This document shows positions 1 to 5,997 of a stretch of 9,564 nt of DNA, piece by piece. Position 1 is the stretch's first letter. Every line of letters starts with the position of its first letter. Origin of the DNA: Desulfofustis sp. (GTDB lineage: Bacteria; Desulfobacterota; Desulfobulbia; Desulfobulbales; Desulfocapsaceae); the NCBI GenBank assembly GCA_029287755.1, contig JARFQM010000083.1:1-9564 (forward strand), written 5' to 3'. The position numbers were made by a program, and so were the translations under genes. The notes below the pieces were generated by a model. That model made no database searches, was not told where the DNA came from, and was given only the letters and a program-made list of their open reading frames with translations.

Positions 1-976
1 CAGAACACCTGCGTTCAACGGCAGTTCTGAACAGGAAAACTTTCTGCTTCCGACCTTTTTTGTGGTCTCGCCCGACTACAATAGTTTTCGTTTCGGTCTG
101 TCATTCACCGCACCATACGGGCTGGCCAAACAATGGAAGGATCCGTATCCGGCCCTGTTCGCCAGGAAGTTTGAATTACAGGTCTTTGATCTGAACCCCT
201 CGGTGGCCTACAAGGTCAACGATTATTTCTCAATTGCCGGCGGCGTCAGGATGATCGTCTCGACGGCCCAGGCGGAATTTGGCGGCACCAGACCGGATAA
301 TGGTGTGACCTATGACGTGAATCTGGACGGAGACTACGGCGTGGACTGGGGCTGGAACCTGGCCCTGGCCCTAAAACCGAATGAAAACTCCAACATATCG
401 GCCACCTATCGGTCAAACGTCACCCTGAACCTCTCGGGCGATGTCGCTGCCAGCACAAATGCGATGGGCCCCATGAGCTTTGTCACCGGCGGCGACGCGG
501 AGCTCCCGGCCCCGGCGGTATTCACCCTGGCAGGCGCCTATACCTGGAATGACCTGACCATTGAACTGGTATGGGATCGCACCTTCTGGTCCGAGTATGA
601 GGAGTTGGATCTAAATTATGATGACCCCACCCTGGAGGCGATTTTGGGTCCGGCCCAACCGCGGGACTGGGATGACACCGACGCCTTCCGGATCAGCGCC
701 GCTTACGATTTCAATGACGCGTTTACCGGCATGCTCGGTTTTGCGATCGACTCAAACCCGGTGCCCGACGAAACCGTAGGGTTCCAGCTGCCCGATTCCG
801 ACGTCATGCTCTTCTCGATAGGCGGTCGCTATAACATCAATGAGCGGTCTTCGTTCGGGCTGGGCGTGCTCTACGATTACAAAGACTCGAGAACGGTTAC
901 CAACCGGGAGGCTGTGGGCGAATTCGAGAATGCCGCCGCACTTCTGATCTCAGCTGGATTCAGCTACAAGTTCTAA
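1..976 (+). CDS. FadL/TodX-family outer-membrane transport protein (3' part only)
   Basis: The reading frame is already open at base 2, and about 324 codons run to a TAA at 974-976, so the 5' end lies outside the window. FadL-family proteins are usually about 400-450 residues, so roughly the first 100 (signal peptide, plug and first strands) are missing. The visible part has the alternating, aromatic-rich strands of a beta-barrel (for example FRFGLSFTAPYGLA and FSIAGGVRMIVST), strands rich in Gly, Asn and Asp turns, and a C-terminal Phe (GFSYKF), the usual outer-membrane assembly signal. The FadL/OmpP1/TodX family takes up long-chain fatty acids or other hydrophobic compounds; the actual substrate cannot be told from this sequence. 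A GTG at 62-64 is in frame, but it follows coding sequence that fits the family, so it is internal. The gene converges with the M50 protease gene across a shared terminator. Confidence 0.85.
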   Translation, partial: RTPAFNGSSEQENFLLPTFFVVSPDYNSFRFGLSFTAPYGLAKQWKDPYPALFARKFELQVFDLNPSVAYKVNDYFSIAGGVRMIVSTAQAEFGGTRPDNGVTYDVNLDGDYGVDWGWNLALALKPNENSNISATYRSNVTLNLSGDVAASTNAMGPMSFVTGGDAELPAPAVFTLAGAYTWNDLTIELVWDRTFWSEYEELDLNYDDPTLEAILGPAQPRDWDDTDAFRISAAYDFNDAFTGMLGFAIDSNPVPDETVGFQLPDSDVMLFSIGGRYNINERSSFGLGVLYDYKDSRTVTNREAVGEFENAAALLISAGFSYKF

Positions 977-987
977 ATTTTTCTGCG

Positions 988-1036
988 CTGCAGAAAAAAC
1001 CCCGAACCGCGTGCGGTTCGGGGTTTTTTTTTGCAG
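988..1036. terminator. Bidirectional intrinsic terminator
   Basis: A perfect 10-bp GC-rich stem (CCCCGAACCG at 1000-1009 with CGGTTCGGGG at 1014-1023) closes on the 4-base loop CGTG. It is flanked by A6 (994-999) on the left and T9 (1024-1032) on the right, so either strand gives a hairpin followed by a U tract. CTGCA (988-992) and TGCAG (1032-1036) extend the symmetry further. It begins 11 bp after the FadL stop and ends 46 bp from the protease stop, so it can end both convergent transcripts. Confidence 0.93.
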
Positions 1037-1081
1037 GAAAGAAGGAGCGGTATCCCAGCCCCTGAACCTGGGTCTGGAGGT

Positions 1082-1711
1082 TCAGGCCAGCAGCAGGTTG
1101 TTGGCAAATCTGATCACCGGAAAGATCACCGTACCAAGCACCCCGCTGAAGGCCAGCAGCAGGATAACGATGAAGCCGTAGCGCTCGAACGAGGCGTAGG
1201 TCCTGGCCAAATCCTCGGGCAGCAGACCGGTGAGAATCCGGCCGCCGTCCAGCGGCGGAATCGGCAGAAAATTGAAGATGCAGAGCACCAGGTTGATCCA
1301 CACCGAGGCGACCAGCATGTTGTAGAGCGGCACCAGGATCGCTTCAAGCATTGGCGTGTAAGGAAGCACCGAAGCCGTGCCGAGCATCGCCTTGAGCAGC
1401 AGCGCACTGGCCACGGCCAGCAGCAGGTTGGTAACCGGACCGGCGAGGGCCACCCAGAGCATGTCTTGTCTTGGGTTCTTGAAATAATAGGGATTTACCG
1501 GCACCGGCTTGGCCCAGCCGAACTTGATGAAGAAAAAAGCGATGGTGCCGATGGGATCGAGATGACTCAACGGGTTGAGCGTCAGCCTGCCCGCATCGCG
1601 GGCAGTCGGATCACCGAGCCGGTAAGCCACATAGCCGTGGGCGTATTCATGCAGGGTCAGGGCCAGCAGCAGGGGCGGCGCCATTATTATCAATTGACTT
1701 ACAGTATTCAT
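1082..1711 (-). CDS. Site-2-protease (M50) family membrane zinc metallopeptidase
   Basis: This 209-residue integral membrane protein carries the S2P/M50 signatures. HEYAH at residues 21-25 is the HExxH zinc site, inside the first hydrophobic segment (about 5-27). NFLPIPPLDGG at 147-157 is the NxxPxPxxDGG motif, whose Asp155 would be the third zinc ligand. NPLSHLDPIG at 46-55 and AGPVTN at 90-95 are also typical of the short bacterial subgroup. Further hydrophobic stretches lie near 52-64, 86-108, 122-148 and 178-200. No PDZ domain is present, unlike RseP. Family members cleave substrates within the membrane; the substrate here is unknown. The ATG at 1711-1709 leaves the first helix complete, but the bases before it (AATAAACGCTTA) contain no clear Shine-Dalgarno sequence. 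It is the last gene of the minus-strand block, 136 bp after the tRNA nucleotidyltransferase gene. Confidence 0.9.
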   Translation of the reverse strand: MNTVSQLIIMAPPLLLALTLHEYAHGYVAYRLGDPTARDAGRLTLNPLSHLDPIGTIAFFFIKFGWAKPVPVNPYYFKNPRQDMLWVALAGPVTNLLLAVASALLLKAMLGTASVLPYTPMLEAILVPLYNMLVASVWINLVLCIFNFLPIPPLDGGRILTGLLPEDLARTYASFERYGFIVILLLAFSGVLGTVIFPVIRFANNLLLA

Positions 1712-1807
1712 TAAGCGTTTATTTCAGTTTTCAATTTTCAGGTGCGCTGATTCCAGCCTTTCTCCCTCTATGTGTAATCATCCGGGCCGGTAAGTAAATG
1801 AATTTCA

Positions 1808-1813
1808 ATTATA
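1808..1813 (-). promoter_or_regulatory. Possible -10 element upstream of the M50 protease gene
   Basis: On the minus strand this is a perfect TATAAT in the 136-bp gap before the protease gene. The hexamer 17 bp upstream (GAGCCT) does not resemble a -35 box, and there is no TGn extension. The match may be chance in an AT-rich gap. The protease may simply be transcribed from upstream. Confidence 0.3.
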
Positions 1814-1847
1814 CCTGTAGGCGTGGGGGAAGGCTCAGGGAGAGAAA

Positions 1848-4526
1848 TCAATTTTTGCGGTAGGGCGCGAACTCGCGGTTGACCAGTTCTATTTCTTCCT
1901 GTCTGGAGTCGACCTCCTCGTCCAGGCGGGCCAGCAGGAGGGTTTCCAGAATTGTCTTGAACACTGGTCCCGGCCGGTAACCGAGTGCTTTCAAATCGTC
2001 GCCGTTGAGCAGCGGCTGCTGGGTGCGCATGGTGGTGACATAGAGCGACACGCATTTTTCCACCTCCTCTTTTCTGGCCATCGCCATCAGAAAAAGCAGT
2101 GCTTCGATGCTCAGGTCCTTGAGCGCCATGTAGACCTCGCTTGCTTTCAGCTCGGTCCTGCGGTTCAGGAAGCGGGAGGTCTTGTCGGCCAGGGTCTTTT
2201 CATTGATAATGAAATTCTTTGTCCGCGGTGCGAGCTGAAACCTGTTGCAGAAATTGTTCATCACGGTCACCGGCGAGCGGCCCATAATGGTGAGCAGATA
2301 AACGATCCAGGTCTCGAACTCGTCTTCGAGATAGAGCAGTTTGAACCAGGTGATCGCCTTCTGGGCCTGAATCAGGCACTGGTTGAAACGCTTGTCGATA
2401 TTGAGGTGCGGTTTGAGATCGGGCCACAGGTAGGGAAACAGGCCGAACTCCGAGAGCCGGTTGAGTGCCGGGATGGCATTTTCTTCACCCAGCAGGATTT
2501 TCAGCTCGGTAAAGAAGCGGGGATCGTCGGCTTTGCCGAACAAATTCATCTTTACCGCGTTTCTGATCAGCCGATCGGTGTGCTTGACGATGTTGAAGTC
2601 CATCCTGGTCTCGAAGCGGACGGCCCTGAAGATACGGGTCGGGTCGTCCACGAAGCTCAAATTGTGCAGCACCTTGATGGCCCTTTGCTTCAGATCGTTC
2701 TGGCTGTTGAAGAAATCGATGAGCTTGCCGAACTGGCTGGGGTTGAGCTGGATAGCCATGGCGTTGATGGTGAAATCGCGTCTATAGAGATCGAGCTTGA
2801 TCGACGACAGCTCCACCGTGGGCAGAGCCGCCGGGTATTCGTAATACTCCAGACGGGCGGTGGCAACATCGAGCTTGAGTCCGCTTTCCAGGACCAGCGT
2901 GGCGGTGCCGAAACGTTCATGGACCCTGACCCGGCCGCGCAGCTCCGTGGCCAGATCGCGGGCAAAAGTAATGCCGTTGCCCTCGACCACGATGTCGAGG
3001 TCCATATTAGTTTTCTTGAGCAGCAGATCCCTGACAAAACCGCCCACCACGAATGCGTTGTAGCCCAGGTGATCGGCCACCTCACCGACTTTCTGGAGCA
3101 GCACGATGATCTCCCTGGAGAGAGTGCTGGTCAGCAGGTGGGTGAGGTTGCGGCTGCGTTCCAGGGACGGGTACTCGGCTTCGTGCAGCAGATTTTTCGG
3201 CAGGTTGGCCGGGTCGTTTACCAGTCGGTTAAGAAGATCGGTTCGGGTGATAATGCCTTTGAGCTCCCGCTCGTGGACGATGGGGATCAGCCGCTGCCGG
3301 TGCTCGATGATGATCTCCTGAATGTCGGCCAGGGTGGCATTGAGGGACAGCACTTCCACGTCGGTGGCCATGTAGTCCTGCACCGGCTGGTCGCCGAGAT
3401 CGTGGCTGATGGCCCGTTCGACCATCTGCCTGGAGATGATGCCGAGGATGAAAGGGTCGCTGCTGCCGGACTTCGGCTCAACCCGGGGAACCACCACCAT
3501 GGCGTTGATATTGTAGCGGCTCATCAGGGACTTGGCATGATGCAGGGTGGCGTTTTCCGGGGCTGTAATGGCCGGCGAGGTCATCATTTCCCGGGCAATC
3601 GCCTGGGGCCTGATGTGGCGGTGCAGGCTTCTGATCAGCTGCTCATGCGCCTCGATGGTGCTCATTTCCGTCATCGTTGCCGAGGCCGCTGTCGAGTGCC
3701 CGCCGCCGCCGAAGTCCCGGGCGATGGCACCAACGTTGACATCGGGGATCCTGCTTCTGGCAATCAGATAAGTCCGTCCCCCCATGGTTGCAATGGTGAA
3801 CAGAACATCCAGGTTTTCCATGGTCAAAAAACGTTTGACGATCAACGAAAAATCGTCGACGTAATAGGGCAGCGACAGGGTGGCGATGACCACCGGGATG
3901 TCCTGGATGGTGATGCGGCTGGCGTTTTTGACCAGGTCGTTTAAGTGGCCGACCTGCTGGGAGGTGAGGTCATGGCTGATGAATTGCGAGATAACGTCGA
4001 GTTTGGCCCCTTTTTCCAGCAGCCAGGCGGCGGCCCGCATATCGTCAGGGGTGGTGGTCATGTGGGTGAGTGAGCCGGTATCCTCATAGATGCCGAGACT
4101 GAAAATGGTGGCTTCCTCTTCGCTAATATCTATCTCTTGTTCTTGCAGAATCTCGGCAAAGAGGGTCATGGTCGAGCCGACGTCGCGGACCACCTCGAGA
4201 TCACCCACCAGGTCAGCACCGCTTTTCGGGTGATGATCGTAGAGGTGGATTGACAGGCCGGGATTGTTCAGGCATTCGGCCAGCGGCCCAAGTCTGGATG
4301 AGGATCTGGTGTCGACCACGACCATCGAGGTCACGTTGGCCAGCACGACCTGCTTGGCTTTGATGAAATCATACTGGTAGAGCAGGGTGTGGGAAATGAA
4401 TTCTCTCAGGGTTTTTTCCTGGGAACCGGGAAAGACCAGCAGGCCGTCGGGATAGAGCTTCTGGGCGGCGATCATGGAGGCCATGCCGTCGAAATCGGCA
4501 TTGATGTGGGTGGTTATGATGCGCAT
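1848..4526 (-). CDS. DHH phosphoesterase - CBS pair - tRNA nucleotidyltransferase (CCA/A-adding) fusion
   Basis: This 892-residue protein has three parts. Residues 1-300 form a DHH/DHHA1 phosphoesterase-like region: H7, D11 and D13 in HINADFDG, D72 (VDTR), DHH at 97-99, D149 (YEDTGS) and the glycine-rich GGGGHSTAASAT at 273-284. Residues about 313-435 form two CBS domains (REMMTSPAI; QDYMATDVEV), usual adenosine-nucleotide sensors. Residues about 465-892 form a class II tRNA nucleotidyltransferase/poly(A) polymerase: GGFVRD at 495-500, catalytic DLD at 509-511, RRDFTINAMA at 582-591, and DDPTRIFRAVRF at 627-638, followed by a helical tRNA-binding tail. The known role of the third part is adding some or all of the 3' CCA of tRNA. 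In Aquifex and other lineages with split CC- and A-adding enzymes I recall the long CBS-containing form as A-adding, but this sequence alone does not settle CCA- against A-addition. The ATG at 4526-4524 places the DHH motif correctly; a weak GAGTGG lies just upstream. Confidence 0.93.
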   Translation of the reverse strand: MRIITTHINADFDGMASMIAAQKLYPDGLLVFPGSQEKTLREFISHTLLYQYDFIKAKQVVLANVTSMVVVDTRSSSRLGPLAECLNNPGLSIHLYDHHPKSGADLVGDLEVVRDVGSTMTLFAEILQEQEIDISEEEATIFSLGIYEDTGSLTHMTTTPDDMRAAAWLLEKGAKLDVISQFISHDLTSQQVGHLNDLVKNASRITIQDIPVVIATLSLPYYVDDFSLIVKRFLTMENLDVLFTIATMGGRTYLIARSRIPDVNVGAIARDFGGGGHSTAASATMTEMSTIEAHEQLIRSLHRHIRPQAIAREMMTSPAITAPENATLHHAKSLMSRYNINAMVVVPRVEPKSGSSDPFILGIISRQMVERAISHDLGDQPVQDYMATDVEVLSLNATLADIQEIIIEHRQRLIPIVHERELKGIITRTDLLNRLVNDPANLPKNLLHEAEYPSLERSRNLTHLLTSTLSREIIVLLQKVGEVADHLGYNAFVVGGFVRDLLLKKTNMDLDIVVEGNGITFARDLATELRGRVRVHERFGTATLVLESGLKLDVATARLEYYEYPAALPTVELSSIKLDLYRRDFTINAMAIQLNPSQFGKLIDFFNSQNDLKQRAIKVLHNLSFVDDPTRIFRAVRFETRMDFNIVKHTDRLIRNAVKMNLFGKADDPRFFTELKILLGEENAIPALNRLSEFGLFPYLWPDLKPHLNIDKRFNQCLIQAQKAITWFKLLYLEDEFETWIVYLLTIMGRSPVTVMNNFCNRFQLAPRTKNFIINEKTLADKTSRFLNRRTELKASEVYMALKDLSIEALLFLMAMARKEEVEKCVSLYVTTMRTQQPLLNGDDLKALGYRPGPVFKTILETLLLARLDEEVDSRQEEIELVNREFAPYRKN

Positions 4527-4561
4527 TCGACCACTCTTTTATGAGAACGCCCTGCTCTGCC

Positions 4562-4583
4562 ACCCGGTGCGGAAAAGCCGGGT
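4562..4583. other. Short GC-rich inverted repeat in the nucleotidyltransferase leader
   Basis: ACCCGG (4562-4567) and CCGGGT (4578-4583) can pair as a 6-bp stem around a 10-base loop in the 5' leader of the minus-strand transcript. No U tract follows on the minus strand, so it does not look like a terminator for xerD. Function unknown. Confidence 0.3.
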
Positions 4584-4623
4584 TCGGTCTGCTCTTCTGA
4601 TCCCCCTTGAGGCCTGAAAAGCG

Positions 4624-4644
4624 TATAATTTTGTTGTAATTATA
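4624..4644. promoter_or_regulatory. Perfect AT-rich inverted repeat, operator-like
   Basis: TATAATT (4624-4630) and AATTATA (4638-4644) are perfect 7-bp arms around TTGTTGT. The repeat lies just downstream of the predicted -10 box of the nucleotidyltransferase promoter, near the expected transcription start. That is a usual place for a repressor site. It is AT-rich, so chance symmetry remains possible. Confidence 0.35.
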
Positions 4645-4648
4645 GATA

Positions 4649-4677
4649 ACTATAGCGGCTGCACCACTATATTGCAA
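4649..4677 (-). promoter_or_regulatory. Candidate sigma70-type promoter for the tRNA nucleotidyltransferase gene
   Basis: On the minus strand TTGCAA (4677-4672, 4 of 6 matches to -35) is followed after exactly 17 bp by TATAGT (4654-4649, 5 of 6 matches to -10). It sits immediately beyond the xerD stop, 123 bp from the start codon of the fusion gene. This suggests the gene can be transcribed separately from rpsU-xerD. Confidence 0.5.
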
Positions 4678-4683
4678 TGGCTC

Positions 4684-5583
4684 TCAGCCGCGCGGGTGAA
4701 AAGAGCGGTGGATCGATTTGAGGCGCTCCTGGTCGATGTGGGTATAGATCTGGGTGGTCGATATGTCGGCGTGTCCGAGCATCATCTGCACCGCTCGCAG
4801 GTCGGCGCCGTTGGCCAGCAGGTGGGTGGCAAAACTGTGGCGCAGCATGTGGGGGGAGATGGGCTTGTTGATTCCCGCCGCCCCGGCATTTTCTCTTACT
4901 ATCTGCCAGAAGCGGGCTCTGGTCATCGGTTTTGCTCGATTGGTGATAAAGAGGTAGGAGGATTTCCTGCCTTTAAGCAACTGCGGGCGGCTGCTCTCCA
5001 GGTAACCGGCAACCGCTTCCGCGGCGGCCCTGCCGAACGGTATCAGCCGTTCCTTGTTGCCCTTGCCGAGCACCTTGAGAAAGCCGCCGTCCATATTGCA
5101 TCCGGCCAGCGGCAGGCTGACAAGTTCGCTGACCCGAAGGCCGGTGGAATAGAGCAGCACAAGCATGGTACGGTTTCGCACCAGCAGTGGCGTCGGAACC
5201 GCAGGCTGCTCCAGCAGCCTGGTTACTTCTTCGCTGCTCAGTGCTTTGGGCAGGAGACGGCCACTCTTCGGCAGGTCGACCATGGCGAACGGATTGCGGT
5301 CGATATGGTCTTGCCGGTTCAGAAAAGAAAAAAAGGCGTTCAGCGCCGAAACCCTGCGGGCATTGGAGCGGTGGGAAATGGACTTGGACCTGCAGACGAT
5401 CAAAAATCCGTGAATGGTCTCCAGGTCGATGGCCGATAAATCGGTGAGCTTCTGGTCTGCAACAAACTGCAGAAAAAAGCGGATATCACTCTCGTAGGCG
5501 GCCGCGGTATTGTCTGCTAATCTTCGTTCGGAAAGCAGGTGGATGAGGAAGAGTTCCAGCAGGGCGCTGAACTGTTCGGGTAT
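4684..5583 (-). CDS. xerD: XerD-type tyrosine recombinase; start codon non-standard or mutated
   Basis: This is a tyrosine recombinase of the XerC/XerD type, which resolves chromosome dimers at dif with its partner Xer. Counted from the ATA at 5583-5581, the catalytic residues are R150 (STGLRVSEL), K177 (GKGNKERLIPFG), H245 and R248 (HMLRHSFATHLL), H271 (LGHADISTTQ) and Y280 (IYTHI). These fall within one to five positions of the E. coli XerD numbering I remember. The ending SIHRSFHPRG is XerD-like. The N-terminal core-binding domain is clearly coded (ELFLIHLLSERRLADNTAAAY) and reaches back to about 5575. However, the first ATG, GTG or TTG in frame is the TTG at 5403-5401, inside that domain; starting there would leave 239 residues and remove most of the domain. 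I use the ATA at 5583 because it gives 299 codons, the usual Xer length. Alternatives are CTG at 5562 or 5559, a frameshift, or a base error. No Shine-Dalgarno precedes any candidate. rpsU lies upstream on the same strand. Confidence 0.85.
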   Translation of the reverse strand: MPEQFSALLELFLIHLLSERRLADNTAAAYESDIRFFLQFVADQKLTDLSAIDLETIHGFLIVCRSKSISHRSNARRVSALNAFFSFLNRQDHIDRNPFAMVDLPKSGRLLPKALSSEEVTRLLEQPAVPTPLLVRNRTMLVLLYSTGLRVSELVSLPLAGCNMDGGFLKVLGKGNKERLIPFGRAAAEAVAGYLESSRPQLLKGRKSSYLFITNRAKPMTRARFWQIVRENAGAAGINKPISPHMLRHSFATHLLANGADLRAVQMMLGHADISTTQIYTHIDQERLKSIHRSFHPRG

Positions 5584-5670
5584 AGTGGAGGGCTTTATTG
5601 GTCTGGCAGGTGTAAGAGGTTGGTATCCTGCCTGCGGGCGATACAGACAGGATCAAGGTCTCAAAACGGA

Positions 5671-5865
5671 TCAGGCAGATCTTCTCATGCGGTTGAACTT
5701 TCTGAGCTTCCGCCGCGCTTCAGCCTGCTTGCGGCGTTTTTTGACGCTGGGCTTTTCGTAGTATTCACGACGCTTAAGCTCTCTTTTGATCCCGTCAATC
5801 TGAAGCTTTTTCTTCAACTGCCTGATGGCAAACTCGAGGTCGCCTCGAACTTCAACTTCTATCAT
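5671..5865 (-). CDS. rpsU: 30S ribosomal protein S21
   Basis: This small basic protein of 64 residues matches S21 in length and sequence. It starts with a beta-strand-like MIEVEVRGDLEFAIRQLKKK, continues with IKRELKRREYYEKPSVKKRR, where REYYEKPS is the family signature, and ends in a long Arg/Lys-rich tail. S21 binds the 30S platform near the anti-Shine-Dalgarno end of 16S rRNA and takes part in initiation. The ATG at 5865-5863 is preceded by GGAGA (5875-5871) with 5 bases between, a good ribosome binding site. A strong promoter lies about 70 bp upstream. The next gene downstream on the same strand is the XerD-type recombinase, whose open frame begins 18 bp after the rpsU stop codon. Confidence 0.96.
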   Translation of the reverse strand: MIEVEVRGDLEFAIRQLKKKLQIDGIKRELKRREYYEKPSVKKRRKQAEARRKLRKFNRMRRSA

Positions 5866-5924
5866 GTGAGTCTCCGTTTTAATGTTTCAACGATATGAGA
5901 TCGGCCAAGCCGGTTTTTCTAAAG

Positions 5925-5957
5925 ACAAACTCTCTATATAAAACGATAGAGTTTTGT
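5925..5957. promoter_or_regulatory. Imperfect inverted repeat over the rpsU promoter
   Basis: The left arm ACAAACTCTCTAT (5925-5937) and the right arm ATAGAGTTTTGT (5946-5957) are reverse complements apart from small indels. The repeat covers the -10 box and the spacer of the rpsU promoter, as an operator might. The AT-rich composition makes chance symmetry possible. Confidence 0.3.
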
Positions 5958-5963
5958 TGTCAA
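5935..5963 (-). promoter_or_regulatory. Strong sigma70-type promoter for rpsU
   Basis: On the minus strand a perfect TTGACA (5963-5958) is followed after exactly 17 bp by TATATA (5940-5935). The predicted start of transcription is near 5928, giving a leader of about 63 bases before the rpsU ATG. It is the best promoter match in the window, as expected for a ribosomal protein gene. It probably also transcribes xerD. Confidence 0.75.
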
Positions 5964-5997
5964 ATCATTTTTGATCCGGGCAGGGCAGGAAGGGGGC

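Noticed and set aside
1031..1714. A 227-codon open frame on the + strand opposite the M50 protease gene
   Set aside because: The composition (Gln, Arg, His, Gly runs) is that of a mirror frame, and the opposite strand has HExxH and PLDGG motifs.
2406..3944. A 512-codon open frame on the + strand opposite the nucleotidyltransferase gene
   Set aside because: It lies wholly antisense to a gene with clear DHH, CBS and nucleotidyltransferase motifs, has no recognisable domain and an unnatural His/Asp/Gln/Gly-rich composition. Long antisense frames are common opposite GC-rich genes.
4624..4644. The AT-rich palindrome next to xerD as a dif recombination site
   Set aside because: The arms are only 7 bp and do not match the XerC/XerD half-sites (TTATGTTAAAT-like with a 6-8 bp centre) as I know them; an operator is more likely.
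4369..4677. A 102-codon minus-strand frame across the leader of the nucleotidyltransferase gene
   Set aside because: Its second half is an out-of-frame reading of the start of the DHH domain and the first half covers the promoter region; no support for translation.
4672..5439. A 255-codon open frame on the + strand opposite xerD
   Set aside because: It is antisense to intact recombinase motifs, without family features of its own.
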